This document shows, piece after piece, positions 1 through 6,837 of a stretch of 8,668 nucleotides of DNA (position 1 is its first letter; the number at the start of each line of letters is the position of its first letter). This stretch comes from Eubacteriales bacterium (GTDB lineage: Bacteria; Bacillota_A; Clostridia; Lachnospirales; Lachnospiraceae): positions 1-8,668 of the forward strand of contig JAUNAE010000151.1 in the NCBI GenBank assembly GCA_030527765.1, given 5' to 3'. The notes below the pieces were generated by a model, which did not search any database, was not told the origin of the DNA, and saw only the letters and a list, made by a program, of their open reading frames with translations. Position numbers and translations under genes: made by a program.

Positions 1-816
1 ATCCAACTCATCGTAACAGGCATAATTCTTATACTCTGTCAAACTCATAAGTGCCGTCTGGGCTGCCTGATAAGAGTCTTTTTGCCGCCACAATGTTGTC
101 ACATTACCAACACCTACATCCAGAATCTTTTCGTATTTCTCTGCAAATTTTTGAAACACATATCCCCACTGACCATATGCTTTTTCCGGAAGCAGAAGCA
201 CATATTCATTCGGATATTGAAAGGTATACAGGTGCCCCTTTGCCTGATCAAATGTCCGGTAAATCAGATTCTCAATCATCGATAAATTTGATGGATTATA
301 CCGGGAATTCAGGCGTACAAGAATCACTCGATATTCCTCTTCCACCTGCTCATTGCATTCTTGCAGAAGTTCTGTTACCTGATGAGCCTCCAGAGTTCTC
401 CCTTCAATCAGTGCTTTGATCACATAATTCATACGGTTTTTCTGACCAAATTTCAGAGAATCCAGCTCCTGCTCCCGCAGAATCAATGCTGTGATTTTTT
501 GCGCAAGAACCGCATATTGACGCACTTCATCCGGAACTCCACTAATTCCAATGACCGCAATCAACTCCCGATTATATACAAATGGAATGTTCACACCCTT
601 GTGAGTTCCATAGAAACTGTCATCTGTTTCTACCTCAATGGTTTCCCGACTCTCAGCCACTTGCCTTCCGATTTCGTGATAATTTCCAATACGTGTTGAA
701 TTTGTGCTGGCAAAAATAATTCCATTCGGATTGATGAAATTAATGTCGTGACCACAAACATCCTTCACGGTATTTACAATTTTCTGAGCTGTAATCTTAG
801 AAAGTGAAACCGTCAT
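1..816 (-). CDS. cdaR: CdaR-family sugar diacid/glycerate regulator (3' end beyond window)
   Basis: Transcription regulator of the CdaR (sugar diacid recognition) family, probably controlling the divergent glycerate kinase and permease genes. Reading the minus strand from ATG at 816 gives 272 uninterrupted codons to the left edge. Residues ~1-125 match the diacid-recognition domain: an early SLSKITAQKIV helix, then NPNGIIFASTNSTRIG, a GTHKGVNIPF segment and IAVIGISGVPDEVRQYA. A helical linker (KNRMNYVIKALIEG) follows. A GGDEF-like CdaR middle domain then runs to the edge, with the typical DVGVGNVTTLWRQKDSYQAA stretch. The C-terminal PucR-type helix-turn-helix, expected in the remaining ~100 residues, lies outside the window. 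The start at 816 is chosen because the family N-terminus begins there and a GGCGG sits 7 bases upstream. In-frame ATGs at 840, 921 and 936 lack a clear ribosome binding site. The family is known from E. coli CdaR (glucarate/galactarate/glycerate regulon); the ligand here is inferred from the neighbours. Confidence 0.88.
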   Translation of the reverse strand, partial: MTVSLSKITAQKIVNTVKDVCGHDINFINPNGIIFASTNSTRIGNYHEIGRQVAESRETIEVETDDSFYGTHKGVNIPFVYNRELIAVIGISGVPDEVRQYAVLAQKITALILREQELDSLKFGQKNRMNYVIKALIEGRTLEAHQVTELLQECNEQVEEEYRVILVRLNSRYNPSNLSMIENLIYRTFDQAKGHLYTFQYPNEYVLLLPEKAYGQWGYVFQKFAEKYEKILDVGVGNVTTLWRQKDSYQAAQTALMSLTEYKNYACYDELD

Positions 817-931
817 ATCCCCACCGCCTTTTTTGTTCATAAATGTCAAACGGATATTCGCAATCCGCTTCGCTGCTTGCTCATAAGTGTAGTCTGCTGA
901 TCTGCGTTCATGAGCGAGCATCTTTTTATTA

Positions 932-960
932 TGCATAACATATATCCATGCATATTTCAA
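932..960 (-). promoter_or_regulatory. Possible cdaR promoter
   Basis: On the minus strand TTGAAA (960-955, five of six matches to the -35 consensus) is followed after 17 bases by TATGCA (937-932), a poor -10. Transcription would begin near 925, giving a leader of about 110 bases before the ATG at 816 and excluding the ATG at 936 as start. The -10 overlaps the TTATGCATAA palindrome, which would suit autoregulation. This is weak evidence from pattern only. Confidence 0.25.
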
Positions 961-1005
961 TATTATTTTGTTATATACAACATATCTTCAGTAAGAAATA
1001 TCAGG

Positions 1006-1011
1006 TATGAT
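1006..1011 (+). promoter_or_regulatory. Possible glxK -10 element
   Basis: TATGAT (five of six consensus matches) lies 75 bases before the glxK start codon. No convincing -35 is found 16-18 bases upstream (TATCTT or similar), while the TTGT-N5-ACAA inverted repeat at 968-980 sits just upstream of that position. A poor -35 with a palindrome upstream is what an activator-dependent promoter often looks like and fits regulation by the divergent CdaR homologue, but this is inference. Confidence 0.35.
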
Positions 1012-1085
1012 GAACTCAGATCAAACGAACCAAGCACAAATGAACATACAATACAATCCAATACATCACTGAAAGGAGTTTTCTT

Positions 1086-2240
1086 ATGAAAGTTGTTGTT
1101 GCAATTGATTCTCTGAAAGGAAGCCTCACTTCCCTGGAGGCTGGAGACGCGATTTCTCAAGGGATCCACAAGGTTTATCCGGATGCGGATGTTACCGTCA
1201 GACCTCTCGCAGATGGCGGAGAAGGCACCGTAGAAGCTCTGACATTAGGATTGAACGGCAAGCTTGAACATGTCACTGTAACCGGACCTCTCGGCTCCCC
1301 GGTAGATGCTGTTTACGGCATTCTGGAAGCTTCCGAAGAGCATCCCAAAAAGACTGCCATTGTAGAAATGTCCGCTGCTGCCGGCATTACTCTGGTAGAG
1401 GAAAAAGAGCGCAATCCACTGAACACAACAACCTATGGCGTTGGCGAAATTCTTCTGGATGCCATCCGGAAAGGATGCCGTCACTTCATTGTAGGCATCG
1501 GCGGAAGTGCTACCAATGACGGAGGAATCGGCATGCTTCAGGCACTGGGCTACGGCATGCTCAATAAGGACGGAAAACAGGTTTCCTTCGGTGCCAAAGG
1601 ACTTCAGGAGCTGGATCGCATCACAGATGAATATGTCCTTCCGGAGCTCAAAGACTGCACTTTCCGCGTAGCCTGTGACGTTACAAATACCCTCTGCGGA
1701 GAACAGGGCTGCAGCGCCATCTTCGGACCACAGAAGGGAGCAACCCCTACTATGATCATGCAGATGGATAAATGGCTTGCTTACTATGCCGCACTTTCCC
1801 GTGAAAAATATCCTCATGCAAATATGAATCAGGCAGGTACCGGTGCCGCCGGCGGTCTTGGATTTGCCTTCCTTACTTATACCAATGCCGTTCTGGAATC
1901 CGGAATCAAAATTGTTCTCGAAGAAACCCGCCTGGAGGATTTTGTGAAAGATGCAGACCTTGTGATCACCGGAGAAGGCCGCCTGGATTCCCAGACAGTC
2001 ATGGGAAAAGCGCCCATCGGTGTTGCCAATATCGCAAAGGCACATAACAAAAAGGTACTCGCGTTTTCCGGCTGCGTCACAGAAGATGCCGGGGTATGCA
2101 ACGAACACGGCATTGATGCATTCTTCCCGATTCTCAGAAAAGTAGTCACTCTTTCCGAGGCAATGGATTCTGTCGAAGCTGAAAAAAACATGATCGCCAC
2201 AACCGAGCAGGCCTTCCGCCTGATCAAGGCTTTTTCCTGA
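1086..2240 (+). CDS. glxK: Glycerate kinase (GlxK/GarK family)
   Basis: Cytosolic ATP-dependent kinase that phosphorylates D-glycerate; members of this family (GarK/GlxK type) are known to form 2-phosphoglycerate, which enters lower glycolysis. The 384-residue length is normal for the family. Conserved segments are all present. They are DSLKGSL near the N-terminus (residues 8-14), PLADGGEGT (40-48), the glycine-rich GIGGSATNDGGIGML (137-151), GAAGGLGFAF (253-262) and ITGEGRLDSQTVMGKAP (294-310). The start is fixed by GAAAGGAG (1071-1078) 7 bases upstream and by the family N-terminus. It is the first gene of a rightward pair, with the GntP-family permease starting 37 bases downstream, and is divergent from the CdaR-type regulator. 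No frameshift or missing motif is seen. It could prefer a related hydroxy acid, but the family match is strong. Confidence 0.95.
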   Translation: MKVVVAIDSLKGSLTSLEAGDAISQGIHKVYPDADVTVRPLADGGEGTVEALTLGLNGKLEHVTVTGPLGSPVDAVYGILEASEEHPKKTAIVEMSAAAGITLVEEKERNPLNTTTYGVGEILLDAIRKGCRHFIVGIGGSATNDGGIGMLQALGYGMLNKDGKQVSFGAKGLQELDRITDEYVLPELKDCTFRVACDVTNTLCGEQGCSAIFGPQKGATPTMIMQMDKWLAYYAALSREKYPHANMNQAGTGAAGGLGFAFLTYTNAVLESGIKIVLEETRLEDFVKDADLVITGEGRLDSQTVMGKAPIGVANIAKAHNKKVLAFSGCVTEDAGVCNEHGIDAFFPILRKVVTLSEAMDSVEAEKNMIATTEQAFRLIKAFS

Positions 2241-2277
2241 TCTTTTGAAATCATAATCATTTTTGGAGGTATGATCC

Positions 2278-3528
2278 ATGGAATATACATTCACAACACT
2301 TGGGGCACTGATCGGTCTTGCCCTTGCAATTATCCTGATTATCAAAAAAGTGCACCCTGCATACAGCCTGATTCTCGGTGCTCTGGTCGGAGGCCTCATC
2401 GGAGGCGGCGGACTGGTTGATACCGTTAATACGATGGTAAGCGGTGCTCAGAGTATGATGTCTTCCGTTCTTCGTATTATGACGTCCGGTATCCTTGCCG
2501 GCGCACTGATCAAGACCGGTTCTGCAGAAAAAATTGCAGATACCATCGTAAATAAACTCGGCGAAAAACGTGCCATTGCCGCGATTTCCATCGCAACTAT
2601 GATCATCTGTGCGGTAGGTGTCTTTGTCGATATCTCTGTTATTACAGTCGCTCCAATCGCCATCGCAATCGGTCGCAAAGCAGGTCTTTCAAAACCCGGA
2701 ATTCTTCTTGCAATGATCGGCGGCGGAAAAGCCGGAAATATCATTTCTCCAAACCCGAATACCATCGCAGCATCGGAAGCTTTTGGTGTCGATCTGACAG
2801 CTCTTATGCTGAAAAATATCATTCCGGCACTCTGTGCACTGGTTGTGACCATTCTGTTGTCCAGCCTTCTGGCCAGAAAAGAAAACAGCAGTTATGAGGA
2901 TATCGAAGAAAACAGCAGCAAAAACCTTCCCAGCTTCCTTGCTGCCATCGCAGGTCCGCTTGTTGTCATTGTACTGCTTGCTCTTAGACCTGTATTCGGC
3001 ATCAGCATTGATCCGCTGATTGCACTTCCTCTTGGCGGTCTCGTCAGCATTCTTTTTACCGGAAATATCAAGCATACCGTTGCATTCACCGAATTCGGCC
3101 TCAGTAAGGTTATCGGGGTATCAATTCTCCTGATTGGAACCGGCACTCTCGCAGGTATCATCAAAGCTTCTGCGCTTCAGTATGACATGATTCATTTACT
3201 TGAGATTATGAATATGCCGGCATTCATCCTTGCACCTCTGTCCGGTATTCTCATGGCAGGTGCTACCGCTTCTACCACAGCCGGTGCCACCATCGCTTCC
3301 CAGACCTTCTCCGGCACGCTTCTTGAAGCCGGTGTTCCGGCTCTGTCCGCAGCTGCCATGATCCATGCAGGTTCCACTGTCATCGATTCTCTTCCACACG
3401 GATCCTTCTTCCACGCAACAGGAGGTTCTGTATTTATGGAAATCAAAGATCGTATGAAACTCATTCCATATGAGGCTCTGGTCGGACTCACAAGTACCAT
3501 TGTCGCTGTGATTGTTTATCTGATCTGA
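2278..3528 (+). CDS. GntP-family permease, probable glycerate/sugar-acid importer
   Basis: Inner-membrane secondary transporter of the gluconate:H+ symporter (GntP) family. The 416-residue protein is very hydrophobic, with about 12 membrane segments starting at residue ~5 and a polar loop at ~199-215 (RKENSSYEDIEENSSKN). Family-typical segments include MIGGGKAGNIISPNPNT (residues 146-162) and IDSLPHGSFFHATGGS (369-384) in the C-terminal half. The start at 2278 is preceded by GGAGG (2265-2269) with 8 bases of spacing. The ATG at 2271 is in another frame. It lies 37 bases after glycerate kinase with no terminator between, so both are surely on one transcript that ends at the hairpin at 3592-3640. 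Characterised family members carry gluconate, D-serine, or related acids. The linked kinase makes D-glycerate the best guess for substrate, but the sequence alone does not fix it. Confidence 0.9.
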   Translation: MEYTFTTLGALIGLALAIILIIKKVHPAYSLILGALVGGLIGGGGLVDTVNTMVSGAQSMMSSVLRIMTSGILAGALIKTGSAEKIADTIVNKLGEKRAIAAISIATMIICAVGVFVDISVITVAPIAIAIGRKAGLSKPGILLAMIGGGKAGNIISPNPNTIAASEAFGVDLTALMLKNIIPALCALVVTILLSSLLARKENSSYEDIEENSSKNLPSFLAAIAGPLVVIVLLALRPVFGISIDPLIALPLGGLVSILFTGNIKHTVAFTEFGLSKVIGVSILLIGTGTLAGIIKASALQYDMIHLLEIMNMPAFILAPLSGILMAGATASTTAGATIASQTFSGTLLEAGVPALSAAAMIHAGSTVIDSLPHGSFFHATGGSVFMEIKDRMKLIPYEALVGLTSTIVAVIVYLI

Positions 3529-3591
3529 TCCTTCGAAGCCAAAGATTGCTTTGTAAGTAAATTAAATTACTAAAACGAGATTTCCTAAAAA

Positions 3592-3640
3592 AATGACCAC
3601 ACCGGAGTATTCAATACTCTTGTGTGGTCATTCTCTTTTT
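3592..3640. terminator. Bidirectional intrinsic terminator between gntP-type and M3 peptidase genes
   Basis: The arms AATGACCACAC (3592-3602) and GTGTGGTCATT (3622-3632) pair perfectly. An inner stem GAGTA/TACTC closes a TTCAA loop, and a two-base mismatch (CG/TT) separates the two parts. On the plus strand CTCTTTTT follows; on the minus strand a run of seven T follows. It therefore can end both convergent transcripts, the permease on the left and the peptidase on the right. Confidence 0.93.
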
Positions 3641-3692
3641 ATATACAGAACTATTGCGAGTTATAAAACCAGACGTATGATTTGTCCATTTT

Positions 3693-5369
3693 TTATTTCA
3701 GCACAGATTCTTCCAGTTTCTTTGTCACGCAGCGGATTGCTCCATCCTCAAATGGATTGATCAGACCGGCCTTATCCTCTAATCCAAAGAAGAAATCGGA
3801 TGCAGACAGTCTGCAAAGCTTCAGATAGCTCTGCCATGCTTCTTTGTAATCTTTCTCCATCCACACCTTATACTGCAGTGCATTCATGGATGCAATACAA
3901 TAGTCGATATAGTACAGTGGGCAGTCGTAAATGTGATGCTTGTTCTGCCAGAATCCACCGGCCTCATAATAAGGATTTCCGGTGTAATCCAGATGCGGTT
4001 TGTACTGACGTTCCAGATCTCTCCAGACCTCATTCCGCTGTGCCGGAGTCAGTCCCGGATTCATATATGCGATGTGCTGGAATTCATCCACCATCGTTCC
4101 GTAAGGAACAAACATCACAGCATCCTCCAGGTGCATTTCCCGATATTCCTGAGCCTTCGTTCCGAAGAGCAGATTCATCCATGGCTCTGTAAAGAATTCC
4201 ATAGACATGGAATGGGTTTCTGCAGTCTCCATAGTAATGTCCGCACGCTCACGAATCGGATCTTTTCCACTTAAATATCCCTGGAATGCATGACCGCACT
4301 CGTGGGTGATCACATCCGCATCAGAACTGGTTCCGTTGAAATTTGCAAAAACAAACGGGGACTCATAGTCCGGAAGATAGGTCATGTATCCGCCGGTTTT
4401 CTTCGTCTTTCTTCCAAGAACATCGAACAGTTCGTTCTCGCACATAAAGTTCATAAACTCTGCGGTTTCCGGTGAGAGTTCATTGTACATTTTCTGACCT
4501 GCCGCCAGAATCTCCTCCGGTGTGCCAATCGGTGCCGGATTTCCCTGAAGGAAATACACTCCCTCGTCATAATAGCGAAGCTTGTCCAGTCCAAGACGTA
4601 CTCTTCTCTTCTCATGAAGTTTCTCAACGAACGGAACAAAGTCTTCTTTGACCTGTTTGCGAAATCTTGCCAGATCCTCACGATCATAGCAGTTTCTGCA
4701 CATTCTGGCATCTCCAAGAGGCAGATAGTTTTTGTATCCCATCTCCTCTCCCTGACAGGTGCGATTTTTCACCAGACGATCGTAAATATCATCCAGCTGT
4801 TCCTGATTCTGCACAAAGAATCCGGAGAACTTTTCCCATGCCTCTTTTCGAACCTGGCGGTCTACGTGGTGGAGATATGGATCCATCAGAGACAGATTCA
4901 GAACTTCGCCCTTCCAGTCAATCTTTGCTGTTGCCAGAAGATTGTTGTACTCACTCTGCAGAGCATTTTCCTCCTGCATAAGCTTGAGAATCTTTTCGTC
5001 GGTAGATTTCATGGCAAGTTCAATATTTTTGAAAGCCACTTTACCGATTTTGCTCTCCAGATATGCACGATGAGGAGACTCGAACAGTTTTGTCTGATAG
5101 GACACCAGCAGATTCTGATAAATCGGCATTACCTCATCGCTGAACTCATGCTCCTTATTGTAAAATTCATCCGTCACATCCACATCATGGCGAATCTCCG
5201 CAATGGTCATCATCGTATTCACGTGGTCTGTCAGCTTATAATATTTCTCGTGAACACGGAAGGCTTCCTCTCCGGATGCTGCGTGCTCCATCTCTGCAGT
5301 CAGCTTCGCAAAATCCTTCTTCAGTTCTTCCATATCCACCCGTTGGTAGGGCATTTTTGAAAATTTCAT
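3693..5369 (-). CDS. M3-family zinc oligoendopeptidase
   Basis: Cytosolic metallopeptidase that cleaves short peptides. The 558-residue sequence carries the zinc motif HECGH (H356, E357, H360; E357 is the catalytic base). The expected third ligand is E384 in ETHSMSME, 28 residues after H356, close to the spacing in thimet oligopeptidase-type M3 enzymes. The N-terminal ~200 residues are largely helical, including a charged stretch around 85-150. Length and overall pattern resemble the M3 oligoendopeptidase subgroup distinct from classical ~600-residue PepF, so I give no symbol. The start at 5369 is supported by AAAGGAG (5380-5386). Its ATG overlaps the stop of the upstream lyase gene as ATGA, indicating translational coupling. 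No signal peptide is seen. The gene ends before the bidirectional terminator at 3592-3640. Confidence 0.92.
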   Translation of the reverse strand: MKFSKMPYQRVDMEELKKDFAKLTAEMEHAASGEEAFRVHEKYYKLTDHVNTMMTIAEIRHDVDVTDEFYNKEHEFSDEVMPIYQNLLVSYQTKLFESPHRAYLESKIGKVAFKNIELAMKSTDEKILKLMQEENALQSEYNNLLATAKIDWKGEVLNLSLMDPYLHHVDRQVRKEAWEKFSGFFVQNQEQLDDIYDRLVKNRTCQGEEMGYKNYLPLGDARMCRNCYDREDLARFRKQVKEDFVPFVEKLHEKRRVRLGLDKLRYYDEGVYFLQGNPAPIGTPEEILAAGQKMYNELSPETAEFMNFMCENELFDVLGRKTKKTGGYMTYLPDYESPFVFANFNGTSSDADVITHECGHAFQGYLSGKDPIRERADITMETAETHSMSMEFFTEPWMNLLFGTKAQEYREMHLEDAVMFVPYGTMVDEFQHIAYMNPGLTPAQRNEVWRDLERQYKPHLDYTGNPYYEAGGFWQNKHHIYDCPLYYIDYCIASMNALQYKVWMEKDYKEAWQSYLKLCRLSASDFFFGLEDKAGLINPFEDGAIRCVTKKLEESVLK

Positions 5370-6598
5370 ACAAACGATTCTCCTTTAATATTCTGCAGTG
5401 CCTGATCCATCCGCTCAAAAGCTTCCTCAACTCTTGCACATGGCAGTGCCAGATTCATTCGAAGATGGCATGCCCCGTGGAACATCCGGCCGTCCTGAAC
5501 CGCCGCTCCCACGTTCCAGAATGCCTTTTCCACATCGTCGATGGTTTTCTCATTGCGCTCACACCATTTTGTGAAATCCACGAAAAGCATGTAGGTACCT
5601 TCCGGTTTGGATACCTCTACGCCCTCCCATTTCTGTTCTATAAAGGATACGGCATAGTCTACATTCCGGTTCAGAACTTCCAGAAGTTCTGTAAGCCACT
5701 CACTTCCCTCTTCGCTGTAGGCACCAATTAATCCATACATGGACAGCACGTTCATATTGTTATAATGTCCGAGAGAGGCTTCCTTATCTACCCGCTGCTT
5801 GATCCAGCTGTTGTAAATCACGTGATAACTTCCGATCAAACCTGCAAGATTGAAGGTCTTAGACGGTGCATACAGAGCAACCGTTCTCATTTTTGCATCT
5901 TCCGATACAGACTGGGTCGGCACATGCTTATGACTGCCGAGAATCAGATCGGACCAGATCTCATCTGAGATAACATACACATCATATTTTCTGAACAGTT
6001 CCATCGCCTGTGCGATCTCTTCTTTTGTCCAGACACGTCCGCATGGATTATGTGGGGAGCAGAAAATTGCCGCATGGATATGATTCTCCACAATTTTCTT
6101 TTCCATGTCTTGAAGATCCATACGCCAGATATTGTCTTCATCTTTGACAAGAGGACTGTGCACAATATGATAACCGTTGTTTTCCAGGCTGGCAGTAAAT
6201 CCAATATATGTTGGTGAATGTACGAGAACATTGTCTCCGCGGGAACAGAATACGTTCAGCGCACTTACCAGACCTCCGAGGACGCCATTCTCATATCCGA
6301 TGGCTGCTTTGGTAAGACCTGTCACTCCGTTGTGTTCTCGCTGCCAGTCAATAATGGCATCGTAGTATTCCTTTCTTGGCAAAAAATATCCAAAGGTCGG
6401 ATGTTTCACTCTCTCGGCAATCTGCTCCTGAACTGCAGGCACTGTAGCGAAATTCATATCCGCCACCCACATAGGAATGACATCATATCCGTCCTTTGGT
6501 TTTCCCGGCGCCATTCCAAGATTCAGACCAATGGCATCCACCGCCAGAGCATCTTTTCCTTTTCGGTCGATGACCGACTCAAAATCATATTTTCTCAT
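5366..6598 (-). CDS. MalY/PatB-type PLP-dependent C-S beta-lyase or aminotransferase
   Basis: Cytosolic fold-type I PLP enzyme of the MalY/PatB group. Members cleave cystathionine or cysteine-type thioethers to thiol, pyruvate and ammonia; some act as aminotransferases. From ATG at 6598 the product has 410 residues. Visible features are PMWVADMNF near the N-terminus (the typical MWVADMDF segment) and SPHNPCGRVW. Further on are ISDEIWSDL with the PLP-contacting Asp (D212), the Schiff-base lysine K247 in SKTFNLAGL, and the carboxylate-binding Arg R380 in HLRMNLALP. The frame is open further up to a TTG at 6682. That start has no ribosome site and lies at or upstream of the likely transcription start, so 6598 is preferred; its upstream GGGGAC is only a modest ribosome site. 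The stop overlaps the M3 peptidase start (ATGA), so the two form an operon. Substrate specificity cannot be read from the sequence. Confidence 0.9.
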   Translation of the reverse strand: MRKYDFESVIDRKGKDALAVDAIGLNLGMAPGKPKDGYDVIPMWVADMNFATVPAVQEQIAERVKHPTFGYFLPRKEYYDAIIDWQREHNGVTGLTKAAIGYENGVLGGLVSALNVFCSRGDNVLVHSPTYIGFTASLENNGYHIVHSPLVKDEDNIWRMDLQDMEKKIVENHIHAAIFCSPHNPCGRVWTKEEIAQAMELFRKYDVYVISDEIWSDLILGSHKHVPTQSVSEDAKMRTVALYAPSKTFNLAGLIGSYHVIYNSWIKQRVDKEASLGHYNNMNVLSMYGLIGAYSEEGSEWLTELLEVLNRNVDYAVSFIEQKWEGVEVSKPEGTYMLFVDFTKWCERNEKTIDDVEKAFWNVGAAVQDGRMFHGACHLRMNLALPCARVEEAFERMDQALQNIKGESFV

Positions 6599-6611
6599 TC
6601 TTTGTCCCCGT

Positions 6612-6632
6612 ACAGTACCTGTTCGGCACTGT
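6612..6632 (-). promoter_or_regulatory. Leader hairpin before the C-S lyase gene
   Basis: On the minus strand ACAGTGCC, loop GAACA, GGTACTGT forms an 8-bp stem with one G-U pair. It ends 13 bases before the lyase ATG at 6598, directly next to the weak GGGG ribosome site. No U-run follows, so it is not a terminator. It may affect translation initiation or transcript stability; that role is inferred. Confidence 0.4.
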
Positions 6633-6684
6633 CTTTCCTGATGATTATTCGTAACAATACGGAAATCGTTACGACCCTTCAATG

Positions 6685-6713
6685 ATTATAAGGGTTTTCC
6701 GTAATTTTGAAAA
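6685..6713 (-). promoter_or_regulatory. Probable promoter of the lyase-peptidase operon
   Basis: A perfect TATAAT (6690-6685 on the minus strand) is preceded after a 17-base spacer by TTTTCA (6713-6708, four of six matches to TTGACA). Transcription would begin near 6678, giving a leader of about 80 bases to the lyase ATG at 6598. It lies just downstream of the permease terminator, which is the expected place for the next leftward operon. Confidence 0.6.
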
Positions 6714-6725
6714 GCATACGGCAAG

Positions 6726-6764
6726 AAAAAAGGCCCCGATACCATTTCTGATACTGAGACCTTT
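6726..6764 (-). terminator. Intrinsic terminator after the purine permease gene
   Basis: On the minus strand AAAGGTCTCAGTATC (6764-6750) pairs with GGTATCGGGGCCTTT (6743-6729) through a long stem containing several G-U pairs and one mismatch, around a short AGAAAT loop. It is followed by a run of six T (6731-6726, overlapping the stem end). It lies about 75 bases beyond the permease stop and separates that gene from the lyase operon. Confidence 0.85.
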
Positions 6765-6799
6765 CCGTGTTCTCTTATGTGAACTACATTGACAAAGCA

Positions 6800-6821
6800 A
6801 TCGGATTTTTACAAGTCCGAT
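6800..6821. other. Short stem-loop just after the permease stop
   Basis: ATCGGATTT (6800-6808), loop TTAC, AAGTCCGAT (6813-6821) can form a 9-bp stem, perfect on the plus strand with one G-U pair and with one C-A mismatch on the minus strand. No clear U-run follows in the direction of the permease transcript. It may protect the 3' end or be incidental. Confidence 0.35.
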
Positions 6822-6837
6822 AAGTCTTTTGTCTTTC

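Larger units (their letters stand above)
841..1085. promoter_or_regulatory. Divergent cdaR/glxK control region
   Basis: AT-rich spacer between the divergently read regulator and glycerate kinase, so it must hold both promoters and probably the regulator's operator. It contains a perfect 10-bp palindrome TTATGCATAA (929-938) and a second ATGCAT (948-953). It also has an ATATT-TC-AATAT inverted repeat (952-963) and TTGT-N5-ACAA (968-980). The heptamer AACATAT occurs at 937-943 and again at 979-985, 42 bp apart, about four helical turns. These are seen directly; a role as CdaR operators is inference. The stretch 1018-1070 is C/A-rich with CAATAC-like short repeats and no evident stable structure. 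The part 841-936 stays open in the cdaR frame, so a longer regulator N-terminus cannot be fully excluded. Confidence 0.5.

Noticed and set aside
2271..2273. ATG just before the GntP-family gene
   Set aside because: It is in a different frame and too close to the GGAGG site; the ATG at 2278 opens the permease frame with proper spacing.
1245..2399. Minus-strand open frame of 384 codons antisense to glycerate kinase
   Set aside because: It has no recognisable domain or ribosome site and reads as low-complexity antisense of a well-supported kinase gene. The identical length to the kinase is coincidence.
4614..5360. Plus-strand open frame of 248 codons antisense to the M3 peptidase
   Set aside because: The translation matches no family and is rich in Leu/Ile/His as expected from antisense of Glu/Lys/Met-rich helices; the peptidase is certain.
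6599..6682. Longer N-terminus of the MalY/PatB-type enzyme starting at a TTG at 6682
   Set aside because: It has no ribosome site, lies at or upstream of the likely transcription start, and the extra 28 residues do not resemble the family, which begins near MRKYDFESVIDRKG.
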